A stretch of DNA of 64,000 bases from Apostichopus japonicus (Eukaryota > Echinodermata > Holothuroidea > Aspidochirotida > Stichopodidae): positions 1,116,001-1,180,000 of the forward strand of contig NC_092578.1 in the NCBI RefSeq assembly GCF_037975245.1, in the 5' to 3' direction. The notes below the pieces were generated by a model. The model had not been told where the DNA came from and searched no databases. It saw only the letters and a program-made list of their open reading frames with translations. The translations under genes were made by a program, and so were the position numbers. Shown here in pieces: positions 37,235 through 48,277 of this stretch. Position 1 is the stretch's first letter, and every line of letters starts with the position of its first letter.

Positions 37235-39175
37235 GTAAGTTTCTCTACTTTACTGTATCACATGATAACTCAGAAATGTTCGATAACTATGTGAAAGTTT
37301 CTTGTTTTGTAATATGTTGGTCTGGACTATACGTTTAAGAAGAAAACCAGAATTGAAAGTAATAGGAAACTAACTAACAAGAAAATGTTGAATTATCATC
37401 ATTATTTCATGGATGTGAGATGAAGGCCCGGGCCCCCTACTGCGTGCACGACTTTTCGAGTTTCATGTGTTAATTTCCGCGGTGCCATGTTGTATGTATA
37501 CTGTACTTTTGATAAGCCTTGTCAAGTATATACATATAGGCTAGTTCAAGGGCGTTGGAACCGGGGGGCTGGGGGCGCCAGCCCCCCCGGTGAAAACTAT
37601 GGAGGGGCGGAAGTATCATTTCCCCCCCCCCCCCGCAAGTCAGAAAACCCCTTTTTCATTTCCAAATGAGAAAAAAAAATATCATTTGGAGACCAAATTG
37701 CATCTAAGGCCAGGTGAAAATGCAAAATTATATACAAAATGGAGTGGGTGGGTTGCAAATTATGAAGTGTGCTATATTGCACCAAATTGCATCTGAGGCC
37801 ACCTGGAAATGCAAAAAAAAATCCAAAGGGGAGGGGGACACCCCCTCCTCTTAGACCCCTCCCCCAGGCCGGCCATCAGTCTTTAGCCCCCCCCCCCACT
37901 CAAAAGTACCTTTCTACGCCACTGGACTAGTTTAATCTCTCAGGTCACGGCTACTATAATTCATGGGAAATTGTTTTTTCTTTCACGAGGGGGGGGGGGG
38001 GGTTGGTTCTACAAGAATGCCTCGACTGACAAGACATTTGAAACATGGTGAAATCAGTGATTTGATTTCTTCGATGTTTGCCAGTCATACTTACTTATTA
38101 AACTCAAGATTATTTAGCCCCTTTGTATAGAAGGGAAGGGATTTCCTGACTTAATCGACACTCTGCCCCACTTCTTGTCTAACTTGGCAGGTGACTGGAA
38201 AAAGTCGGATCCAATTTTAATCTTCTATATTTTAGTCTCTAACATAGTACCCTATATCCATCCCCCCCCCCCCCACCGACCATTCACCCTCCGGTACACC
38301 AAACGCACCCATTCGTTCAGTTCCGGCGTGCATTGAAACCTTTTACTTCTTTTTTTTTGTGTGTCACATGGGGTATATACCAAGGAGAAAGGGGTGGGGC
38401 TTATAACTTCCTAGATGTAGAGCCATCTCAACTTCTTTATCAACCAATAAAAAATGTTGCTTTATAGGCTTTTAATTTCGTGTCATTCAGATTTCAGACC
38501 ATTATCTACAATTTCACAGGCAATTGGGTCAACTTGGACCTATAAGTTTTAATATACCAATTTTCAATTCCTTAGTAGCATATTATTTCATACATTTCCA
38601 ATCCCCCAAACGTTGTGTCTTGCTTTTCATGTACGTATTGTGTTTTTGGTTCGTTTATGTGAAATGTCATCGTTATATATGTGATTATAAATCAATTGCA
38701 ATACAAACAAAATTATTATACAATACATATTAATGCAAAAAATCCGACAGAAAGGAAAAGGGAGCACGCATATATTAATTCCACATCGAGCTTCACCATA
38801 CACAGATAGAATTCATTCAGTATGCATGGGACACTTGGAAATTCCGCTCTTGTTACACGAGGTTGTTCATAAGTTGTTGTTGTTCTAGGCTTTCCCGGAT
38901 GTAGCTTCTCATCCTGGTTCTATACGTTATTTGCTCTACACGGCACGTGGTATACAGGCGGATATCTATGACTTACCGGTATAGGTCATTATAATATGAA
39001 CGATATCTCATATAGCTCAATTTCCTTTCTGCGGGATGTGCTCTTATCGAATATAACACCACACCTAATCCACCCCACCACTATACCTCAAGCCAAGATA
39101 CAGATCCCATATCTCTACGCCATCTTGCATCGTAAAGTTTTTACCCTAATCATTTATTTTATTCTTTGCCAACAG
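37235..39175. other. Intron 1 of the death-domain gene
   Basis: Contains the 37,547 hAT-like element, a run of 14 G at 37,989-38,002 and a run of 13 C at 38,262-38,274. No other gene. Confidence 0.6.
37547..37924. mobile_element. hAT-like non-autonomous element (same family as 33,715)
   Basis: A 378-bp element in intron 1 of the death-domain gene, starting CAAGGGCGTTGGAACC and ending TTTCTACGCCACTG. Flanking 8-mers GGCTAGTT and GACTAGTT differ at one base. Internally it carries the same A/G-rich segments as the 33,715 element (for example GGCCGGCCATCAGTC), plus long C runs. No coding capacity. Confidence 0.78.
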
Positions 39176-39394
39176 TGCGTACTTTTGGTTCAGATATACC
39201 TTCCGAATTCAGGGAGACAAGGGAACCATCAAGAATCCTCACACCGCCGTCCCAACCATCTTCGTTCATTAGCGGCAACATTCGAGATTACACTGAGACT
39301 GATTTACCGAGCATTGAACAACTCCTAAACGAGCAGTACTTCCCAAGCAATAAGAGGCGAAGAACAGCATCCTTTCTTGTTATAGACGACCATG
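39176..39394 (+). CDS. Death-domain protein exon 2, linker
   Basis: A 219-bp exon with acceptor TTTGCCAACAG|TG and donor CATG|GTTAGT, phase 1 at both ends, so it joins exons 1 and 3 in frame. It encodes residues 111-183: a Ser/Pro/Arg-rich linker (EPSRILTPPSQPSSF), a short predicted helix (DLPSIEQLLNEQYF), and a basic cluster NKRRRT that could be a nuclear-localisation or membrane-proximal signal. No known domain recognised. Confidence 0.65.
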
Positions 39395-40484
39395 GTTAGT
39401 ATAGCCCTAGCTTCTACCCCACCCCTTCCCCTCCCCACGACGGGGCCCGCATTTCATATCCCACCTGATGTCTGCGTATAACGTTAAAATAATTACCGGT
39501 AATAATTATGTAGGATAAGGCCATACGTAGGATAAGGTCATTCAAGTAAGGCAAAAATACTGCTATATGCTGCTCTATTTGTAGGTGGGAGTAGGAATAG
39601 GCTATGCAGAACTGAAGCACATAAGTCATGTAAACAATTCGTTAAGTTCGTACATGATTGCATCATATGCTCATAGAATGAGTTGATTGTATTGTACTAA
39701 GTGCATATGTTTGCAGGTATATATAGGCTAAGTGTATATATATGTACACATATACGCACGTTATCGCTGTGCTTTTCTATTTGTTTATGTGTAAATCATC
39801 AACACAACAAGTTTATAAAGGCTGTTACAAGAAGTACTTGTTTGGTCACTATATACATATCACTGACCGTTGCAGCTTATCAGGAAGCCCTAAAATGGTT
39901 ACCAGTTTAACAAAGATTAGACATAAACACTGTATAAAATTGATTATCTACGTTGAACTTATTCTGCGCGACTTCATGAAAGTGTGAATATGTGAGTCCG
40001 CATAGGCACATATCTCGCATTCTGTGCAAAGTATAGCCCTCGTGATTCAGATCCTCAATGTGTGGGCGTATATGTGTATATTTGCAGAATATCACTCATT
40101 TTGGGAAGGAAGACTTTCTTTCGAAGTGGAAAGTTTGGATTATAATAGATAAATGCAGGCCTATGTCAGATTTAATGCAATCCTATGAGGAGCGCTGTAA
40201 GTTTATCTGTATAACTTGCCCTTCAGCCGAGTCGGAGAAATTTACATGGGAAAGTTCCGTTTATTCATAACACAAGTATATGAAACTGAACAATATGGGA
40301 ACTATTAAAATTGTGTGCACTTATTCCTGGAAAAAGGTGTCTACTGGTTCAAACTACGCATGCACAAAGTATGATCGTTGAAGAGGTTAACCTCGATATA
40401 TACCTCCCCTGACTTGCTAGGGAAATGACCGCGGTATAAGTCAATCTAAATTCATTAGTTATCCATGTCGATATCGCCGACTGA

Positions 40485-42751
40485 CAGCGACGTAGCCAGG
40501 AATTTGAAAGGGGGGGAGCACTTTTTGCGATTGATATGGATTTTCAAAGTTGTAGGCACGACTATCTGAGCGGAGCGCCACCATCTGTTGGCGCGGAGCA
40601 TACAAGAAAACTTTTGGTTTTACAAACCCCCCAGATGACCGGAAACGGCCCTTCCCTAGTGTTCATTCTGGTTCCCTGGCCTCTTGCTAACTTGAGACAC
40701 CTCATTCAATATCACTTTTAAACCCAAAAAACAAACGAGTTAAAATAGTACGTAATTCAATTATACATAATGTATTAAAATTAGCAAGTTACACAAGGGC
40801 GGCGGAAGCACTTTTAATCTGGGGGGGGGGGGGGGGCACCGACGTCAAAGGGCACTTTGCAGAAATTCGATTGGACTGATGCAGCCTGATATTTAGTACC
40901 CTTTATAAATCTTATTGTATTATCTTATTTGCGTATACACATCACTCCATCAACGCCCCCCCCCCCCCGTCTTAGTAGTCTTACTTTTCAACTTCTGATA
41001 CTTGTAGATACAAAGATAGGCCAGAAATGTCTTTGATACAACCATAGCCAGTATTTGTCTTTGATACAACGTAGCTAGTAAATGTTTATCGAAAAGGCTG
41101 TTTTGGAACTTGGAACGCCGATCGTGACAACAACAGGCAACAAAGTGCTGCAGCTCTATACATATAAAGTCTGTTAATCAACGATAGGCTTATTTGACTG
41201 TGGAATGTTCTCAACTGAAATTTTATCTGCGTAAACGGGTTCTTAAGTAGATGTTAAAAAACTGACAAGATCGTATCCTAGTCTTTTTCGGCGGGTAGAG
41301 TATTGAATGAAACGGCACGCGATATGAATGACAGCCTATAGATGACAGAAGAATAGGTCACCTAATTTAGCCATAATCTTGCTACGTTCATTTCAATAGT
41401 TTTTCCTGTCTAGACTCTTAGACTCGTCCAGCAAGCTTATGGATTTGAATTATGGGTGTCTTAATAAAAAAGATAACTTGGCCAAAAAAAGTGTAGGCCC
41501 GGGCCTACACTTTGGTGTTTTAATAAAAAAGATAACTTGGCCAAAAAAGTGTAGGCCCGGGCCTACAGTGCTACATACTGGCTACGCCCCTGATAGTTCT
41601 AAATTAGGATTAGATCTCTTACTGAAATATCACTGACCTAATAAGGTGATCAAGAGTACAAGTTTTATGTAGAAAAAGGGCACATTTTTAACCTGAGGAA
41701 AAGTGGGGGGCAATTGCCCCCTGTGCCCCCCGGTTCCGCCGCCCTTGAAGGTACATGTACAGAGTAGTCTTACTTTTCAACTTCTGATACTTGTAGATAC
41801 AAAGATTGTCCAGAAATGTCTTTGATACAACTGTAGCTAGTAAATGTTTAAGTTAGCCTAATAAGAGAAGGCGAGAGCTATCCGACGATTGCCATTTGAT
41901 GCAAATTTCTCAAGTGTTTTCTCAACTGAAATATTATCTGCGTAAACGGGTTCTTAACTACATGTTAAAAAACTGACAAGATCAGATCCTATAGTCTTTT
42001 TTCGGCGGGTAGAGTGTTGAATGAAACTATCGTGCTACATACTGGCTACGCCCTGATCATATGATATCAGTATCAGCAGATTTTGTTTCCTGTTTAAATT
42101 CTTTTACATGTTCTTTTACATAATATATCAGAAAGACAAACATAGTGCTCTTTTACAAGTTTTCCAGTAGGATGATTCTTGTTTATTGTCCAATGTCTGG
42201 ACTTTAATACATTTGACGAACTTAACTGATGGACAATATAAACTTTCATATTTTGTAATACAGCCAGATATGCAGTGGCCTAAAAACAAATATCGTTATC
42301 GCAGTGTATTAGCAGTGTAATAATTATTTATAGGAAGTGCGTATCACGTACGATTGCTAGCTTAGCTTCATAACATGCTGTTCGTGCAACAACTTAGGAC
42401 GACTCATTGAACGAACGTTGTCGACGTTGTTGTGCATACAGTTCGTGACATTCCATAGAGTGCGGTTAGGTAGGCAATATGTATTTTATAACGCAGTGGC
42501 CAACTGTAGAGCTTGTAATTGGCTATAAGCTAATTTAGCTAATTGCATCTGCCAAACTAAGTAAGTAGTTGAATCAGTAGGCGTGAATGTTACTACGATT
42601 ACAATCGAGTTAACGGAGCTGACGAGTATTCAAGATCAAAAGAGCACTGACAAAATACCATGCTAAAAAAACGACAGTTTAAAAAAAAAAAAATCGACAC
42701 TGAAAGGGGGGGAGCGGTCGCTCCCCCTGCTCCCCCCTGGCTACTTCCCTG
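40485..42751. mobile_element. 2.27-kb non-autonomous hAT-like element with internal insertion
   Basis: Left end CAGCGACGTAGCCAGG, right end CCTGGCTACTTCCCTG, flanked by the perfect 8-bp direct repeat CCGACTGA (40,477-40,484 and 42,752-42,759). It sits in intron 2 of the death-domain gene. It contains a second element (about 40,793-41,748) and two partial duplications of its own interior. No transposase frame seen. Confidence 0.8.
40793..41748. mobile_element. Nested element with GGGCGGCGGAA termini
   Basis: The left end AAGGGCGGCGGAAGC and right end GGTTCCGCCGCCCTT are inverted copies, each followed inward by G- or C-rich tracts and a GGGCAC-type motif. It lies inside the 40,485-42,751 element. 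The target duplication is not clear. The interior holds a tandem pair of about 60-bp units with the palindrome GTAGGCCCGGGCCTAC. Confidence 0.55.
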
Positions 42752-43364
42752 CCGACTGATATATGTCCGACAAATCTCTCACCGAAATGAGAAAGTTGAC
42801 AGCTAATCATCGATGATAGCTATCGACGGCACGGACACAGCTAGGCCGCAGAAGGGGTTCAACCGGGGAGGGTGGGGGAGATTTCGAGGGTATGGTGGGT
42901 CATGACTTTGACTTTCAAAAAGTCCCGACAGAAGAACTTTTTTATGGTTTTCCACTCATGAGCACGGTTTAGCAATATATGACATGACGTCGGTTTGCAA
43001 TGGTTTAGCAATATGACATGACCTCGGTTTGCAACTGTTTGCTTTCATTGTGTACATTAACTTCATTGTACTCCTCAAATACTTAGTAAGTAATTAGAAA
43101 GAATTGCATGTGAAAAATTGTGATCAATTTATGGCAGAAAAAATTCCTTCTTTTTCAATTGTTTCTTTTTCCTTCAAATGACTGCATTATATACTGGCCA
43201 TATGCGGTATGCTCATTAATCTTCTTTGCTGTAAGGATATATTTTGGTTCAATTTCATTCATGTCATTCATGTCAAATTAGTCGATTGATTAGCAAATTC
43301 ATCGATAAATCGACCATTTCGATTGTACTTGACGTCATTTTCCGTCTTCATTTTTTCTTTTCAG

Positions 43365-44200
43365 ATACGTCACCAATTCGAAAGTCGAGCGAATATCTCT
43401 GTAGAAAATTTACTTCTCTCGTGAAAAACTGTTTTCTTATTCCGAAGGACGCTACTTGGATGACCAATTCGACGGCTTACATCAATAATTTCGCCAGGGT
43501 ATTTTGTTTCACAATGATTGTTGTGAATTTGATAGACAGCATATTTTCTCCCCGCCATTATCCAGATTATTGGATGGAATTGGTCATCTCAATCCTACCA
43601 GTCATGGAATCGATTTACGTCGATAAACATATTGAACCATACAAAGAGATCATAAGAAAGGTTATAATATGCCAAGAAAGGATGACCACTCTACAGAGTG
43701 CTCTAACGAAGAAATTACTTCACAGAAAGGACGGTACATGTTCAGATTGCTGCTTTCAGAAAGAAGTTGACATTTCGAGAAAACCAAGTTTAAATTATGG
43801 ATCGTGTGAGTGTGTAGATATATACAATGAACTGCAACAGGAAAAGAAGAACTACCATTCTTATTTTCGACAGGCAATTCCAAAATACTCCGATTTGAAA
43901 CTTTGTGTTTTCTGTACGCTTGTTGCTGAAGCGACCATCATAATGTTGTTGCTTTTAGATTTTGTGTTCTGTAGCACATTCGCCTCATTGCACGAGAGAT
44001 TACGTAACGGATTTACAAGCATAGCTTATGGACTTTTATTTTTGGACTGTTTCTACAACGGTGTAGTCATTTTGTGTTACTATCACGATTCCACACCACA
44101 GACGGTAATAAGAAAAGATCGATTTCGGCAAAGGATTGACGTCGAATTAGAGGAATCGCATCTTCGCCATAGAGCCAGAACTCATCCATCTGAGGAATGA
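43365..44200 (+). CDS. Death-domain protein exon 3, predicted multi-pass membrane region
   Basis: Terminal exon with a very good acceptor (TTTTTTCTTTTCAG), entered in phase 1 as Asp-Thr-Ser-Pro, ending at TGA 44,198-44,200. It encodes residues 184-461. Four hydrophobic stretches are visible at about 227-245, 253-270, 362-388 (CTLVAEATIIMLLLLDFVF) and 397-423. Between the pairs lies a hydrophilic loop with a Cys cluster (CSDCCFQKE, CECVDIYNELQQEKK). The tail is basic, then acidic. The longer open frame upstream of the acceptor is intronic. No family recognised. Risk: this exon may belong to a separate gene. Confidence 0.65.
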
Positions 44201-44546
44201 CGTATCTGTCATACATATGCATGCTTAGGGGTCTATTATGAGTGCCGTAACATGTACGGTGTCACAATTTCCGCATATATCCCATAGCCTGTATTTTGAA
44301 TAAGTATATTTTTCCAGTTGGGATATATTTAGGTTTACGAGCGTTTACTGCACTGATCTAACCCAAGTGGGCTATCATTATACGCATTCATTTATTGTGC
44401 TGTTATATGCATTTCTCCGCCGGCTGCAGAGTTCTGTTCAATCCATGCTTGGTGGATGATAGTGGCTTTCACCTAATCTTTCGTGTTTCGCGCCAGCGAT
44501 ATCACCAAACGTTCGAAGTATGTTATAATCTTAGCAGTTGAGAGAC

Positions 44547-44796
44547 TAAAGCCCGGGTCACATCTGCGCGATTCAACACGCGATTCAACTCGCAATACAA
44601 TTGAAGGTTGAATCGCGTAGTTAGACACGGGTATCAACTTGTTGCGCAATCAAAGTTGCGCCGTCGATTTGGGTTGATTTGCAATAGAGCAATGTCCTAA
44701 TCAGCACAACTTCTCATAAGCAACTTTTCTGATGCGCGTGATTTTAGTTGCGAGTTGAATCGCGTGTTGAATCGCGCAGATGTGACCCGGCCTTTA
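44547..44796. mobile_element. 250-bp MITE with about 48-bp terminal inverted repeats
   Basis: The left arm starts TAAAGCCCGGGTCACATCTG and the right arm is its inverted copy with few mismatches. Both arms contain GATTCAACACGCGATTCAAC-type repeats. A 3-bp direct repeat, GAC, flanks the element. It lies just downstream of the death-domain gene. The superfamily is uncertain. Confidence 0.75.
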
Positions 44797-45208
44797 GACT
44801 ACACATGTACAGTAGTAGCATTTATCTTCCGTCGATAACATGAAGAAGACATGGTACCTACGCAGTTTTCTTCTTCAACATTTTGCAGGTGTGACGTCAC
44901 TGTAATCGAGACCCGAAAGATTGAGTGAAAGCTGGTTACAGAAGGGAAATTAATATTTGTTATTGCTGCATGTTATAGATGGAGAAAGAAGTAACAAATA
45001 CTGATATATAACGAACTTAAACTTGTATTGTCATTTTCAAGATAAAGCATTTTTATTTGAATCTGATCATCTTTTTGGACTTTTTATTCCAGGAGACTAT
45101 AAACGAAAAAACATAAATTTTCTCGTTTTATATGTAATCTAATTAATGAAGTCTCTTCCTACAATAATAAGCAGACTGGAAAACAATCGAAGCATCGCAA
45201 ACCGCGAG

Positions 45209-45576
45209 CAGGGCCGGATTTACCTGATGGTCCCTGGTCAGGGCCCCTATACCTTTGGGATCCGAAACTTAGAAGACAAAGAAACGTTATAAATGGGAGG
45301 TGACCTATTAGGAACATTTCTTCCGAATAGCTTTAATTAAATGATCTCTTTTCTTCTAGCCTCTCGATGTATAGGATAACAGGTTACATACCAATCAAAA
45401 GCAATTAACGAGACATTTGCAAATCATTTCAATTTACATACACAGTAAACACCCATTAACTGAGCATGTGGATTAAAACGTAACGGTGACCACTTCGGTC
45501 TGTGTTCCATGCGGTCAGTTGGGCCTCAACATATCTGTTTGGCCTAGGACTGCCCCAAAATGTAAATCCGGCCCTA
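45209..45576. mobile_element. Decayed hAT-like element with CAGGGCCGGATTTAC termini
   Basis: Left end CAGGGCCGGATTTACC, right end TGTAAATCCGGCCCTA. This terminus type is common in hAT elements of animals. The flanking 8-mers (ACCGCGAG and GCCGTAAT) agree at only about half the positions, so the insertion is old. Confidence 0.65.
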
Positions 45577-46154
45577 GCCGTAATACTACTCATATTTTCA
45601 AACAACAGAAGTAAAGATGGAGTGGACTCCTATTGACCGTATGATACAATGACCTGTGAGGTATGATATCTGGAACAAATATTACTGCAGGCTTGTTGCT
45701 AAGACGAACTTGCATATTTGCCAACCAGACAGGAATGCGAGGATCATATTGTTCCCTTATAAGCTAAGTACCCTACACGACCCTATGCCATTCTACAGCT
45801 TTCGTACCTATCCACAATATTACATCGAGAGGGAAGACATGGCTCCGACATAAAATGTGAAGGTTAAGGATCTCCAAGAGAAAATCTAGTTTTAAGTAAA
45901 GCTGAGAATGAGAACATGATCTTTCGACTGCACCCTGTAGCCGTAACCATCTATTAAACAGCTAGCTTGCTGCACTAGTGTATAGCAACATTAAACGGGA
46001 GGTATACAACTCAACCATCTACCTATACATCTGTTGTGTTGCAACATTGACCGAAACTGAAATACCACTTCACACATGGCATGTGCGTTTCCGGATAGTG
46101 TAGTTATACACTTTATATTCAACTTAAAAAGAGTTCTTTTCACTGCATCGAGAT

Positions 46155-46182
46155 CATATATATATATATATATATATATATT
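46155..46182. repeat. TA microsatellite
   Basis: An uninterrupted TA run of about 27 bases next to a tRNA-like sequence. Confidence 0.9.
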
Positions 46183-46213
46183 GAAATCGTAGTGGGTTGA
46201 GAAATCCAGAGCG

Positions 46214-46280
46214 GTGAGAAAACTTCCAGCCTCCACCGGGATTCGAACCCGGGCCTCCCGCTTTATATGCGAACACCCTA
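46214..46280 (-). repeat. tRNA-derived SINE fragment (B box)
   Basis: The minus strand contains GGCCCGGGTTCGAATCCCGG followed by TGGAGGC: a T-arm with the GGTTCGAATCC B box and a partial acceptor stem. No matching 5' half or anticodon arm precedes it, so it is a tRNA-derived SINE remnant rather than a tRNA gene. Confidence 0.65.
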
Positions 46281-46671
46281 ATACATATAAATATAGATAG
46301 TTACTGCAATAACTGCAGAGTAATTCCAAACCCGGTCACACACACAATCACACGTATAGTTACAGTCTAAAGTTGACAATTGCTATAGGCATATATACTT
46401 TCGATGGTTTCTATAGTAATGAATACGATATTGAATGCAAGCAACCGATCCCTTCTGACACGATGGGACCGATTCCCCAAAAAATGTTCCAGCAACGGTC
46501 CTTTGTTAAGGTAAACATCACTCATTAAGATCTCAATAATTAACTTAAGAATGAAAGCTACATCTATTTCAAACCAAACCGCATGGGTGTTTGATTGTTA
46601 GAAGTTCATCGTCTCTCTACCCCCCCCCCCCACCTACCCCACTAATATCTCTCTTTCAACAAAGATGCCCA

Positions 46672-46887
46672 TCAAAGCTCTCCCGCGAGAACATGTTCCT
46701 TCGCTCCAATCAGCTTTAAGTTATCTGTGATGGCTACTCCTCTTCCAGCGACTTGACTTATGATCTTATTAGCAATTCTTCTAGTCGCTCCTGCTGATTC
46801 TCCATCTATGACATTAACTGTTGCGAAATAAAAATCCGCTTTCTCGGCGATTTCTACATTAAAACGTGTCGCACTTTCGGTCGTAAT
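46672..46887 (-). CDS. Unrecognised small Gly-Cys-Cys protein, exon 2
   Basis: Second coding exon, acceptor TTGTTTAG|ATT, phase 0, stop at 46,672-46,674. It encodes 71 residues beginning ITTESATRFNVEIAEKADFY and ending in a short tail. Residues 57-95 of the protein (FNVEIAEKADFYFATVNV, then ATRRIANKIISQV) mirror exon 1 in pattern: two or three predicted beta strands, then a helix with T-(E/R)-(K/R)-I-A-(A/N)-K. This suggests an internal duplication of about 40 residues. Confidence 0.65.
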   Translation of the reverse strand: MTTESATRFNVEIAEKADFYFATVNVIDGESAGATRRIANKIISQVAGRGVAITDNLKLIGAKEHVLAGEL

Positions 46888-47693
46888 CTAAACAATGGAA
46901 AGAAGTGTTGCAAAGTTCATTAGCAATGCGGTCAAATTAAAGCCAGCTAAAAACAGGGAACATATTCTTGTCATTATTCCTAATGTTGCAGAAGTAAAAG
47001 GTGGGGATGTTGGGGGGGGGGGGGGGTCACAATAGATGCCACGCTCAATGGGGGAGGAGTAGTCATAGGTGAGAGACTTTGACCATAGGCCTAGACCTAT
47101 ATAGTGTTGATCATTTTCTTTCTTACCTATTTGGGGGTACCTTTAAAAAACAATCAAATGTAGGCTAGTCATGAACACAATTTTAAGAAACCTTCAAATG
47201 AACATTTGAGGGATGTCAATACATTAATTTACCTATAGGCCTAACCTGATTTGATATTGGTATTGAAGACTTTAAAATCTGCCTAGGACTTGAGGATACC
47301 TTGCAATATAATTTAAAGGAATTATAAATATCTCTATATATAGGCTAGGCATAGGGTCCTATATAGTTCGATTTACCGATATTTCAAATTCGAATGAACG
47401 ATATATCCCTAATAGAATTTAAAGTATCTCTATTTCCACTTGAAGATATCTTTAATTGATATGAAAAGTATATTCAAATCGAGTATAATGTCTTCCAATT
47501 GATTTTTCAGGCTATGTCTATATATGCCTAGGCCTACCGATTTACTTCATTTCAGATACGTCGGAGAGCTAGGCTATACTTGCAACATCTGATCGATCCT
47601 CTGATAAACATGACTTTATAGGTATATTCATTTCATATAGATATCGGTGTGTGACCAACACCATAGTCCACCGACCACATGTCTTTTCTTTAC

Positions 47694-47834
47694 CTGGCAT
47701 AACTTCGCAGCAATTTTCTCAGTGGTAGCTTCTGTCAGGTCTCCTCTTAATCTAAGCCGAATCCTTATTGGATAATCTGGGGCTTCAGTGACAGTAATGC
47801 GTACGGGCCCGGCTTTCCGTAAACAACACCCCAT
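47694..47834 (-). CDS. Unrecognised small Gly-Cys-Cys protein, exon 1
   Basis: A 47-codon exon with a good start context (A at -3, G at +4) and donor TGCCAG|GTAAAG in phase 0. It begins Met-Gly-Cys-Cys-Leu-Arg-Lys, an N-terminus that in other proteins (for example LAMTOR1, many small peripheral membrane proteins) permits Gly-2 myristoylation and Cys palmitoylation; modification here is inference. It continues VRITVTEAPDYPIRIRLRLR, then TEKIAAKLCQ. The joined protein is 118 residues with alternating strand and helix patterns and no transmembrane segment. The gene converges with the death-domain gene and diverges from the SCO-spondin-like gene. I do not recognise the family. Confidence 0.68.
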
Positions 47835-47839
47835 AATCC

Positions 47840-48277
47840 TTAGCTGATCCTAAAGTTGTTCAGACTGAATCGGGTTGGCGTTTCTTTCCATCGAATATTG
47901 ATTACATGAAATACGGTTTTGAACGGCACGTCCTTTTCAAGTGAAGATAACGTTACAATTGGATCGTTGGTTACTTGTTTTCCTTTAATTTTGTGCGTTC
48001 TGATATTAAGCGCGCAGATAAAGTATGTACCAAATAACTTATATAGTGCAGAAGGCGCTTTATTCACGATACCTATGATGCCTACAGAAGCCAGGATTGA
48101 ACGCGCGCGCCTGCATACGCACGATTTTGACAAAATGATTTTTTTTTGCAGCGCCTTTGTGATTATGTTAACCTGAGCGTATGCGCGCGCGAATTCGTTT
48201 GACTGGACTGATCGTTTCATGAAACTGCTTTGCCGTATTGCTAAGATGGCTACCAAACTACTTGATTTCGTAGTCAC
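47840..48277 (-). other. 145-codon open frame directly upstream of the Gly-Cys-Cys gene
   Basis: An uninterrupted ATG frame of 145 codons ends six bases before the start of the Gly-Cys-Cys gene on the same strand. The product is basic with no domain I recognise. It overlaps alternating GCGC-rich inverted segments (48,098-48,110 and 48,184-48,194), which suggests promoter or 5' leader rather than coding. It could be a uORF or chance. Confidence 0.2.

Larger units (their letters stand above)
39395..43364. other. Intron 2 of the death-domain gene
   Basis: More than half is the nested hAT-like element 40,485-42,751. The remainder is unique sequence with no exon I can support. Confidence 0.6.
44201..46671. 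other. Intergenic between convergent genes
   Basis: Holds the GAC-flanked MITE, the CAGGGCCGGATTTAC element, the TA microsatellite and the SINE fragment. No gene supported. Confidence 0.6.

Noticed and set aside
46214-46280. Functional tRNA gene
   Set aside because: A T-arm and part of the acceptor stem are present, but no D-arm, anticodon arm or matching 5' acceptor strand; better explained as a SINE remnant.
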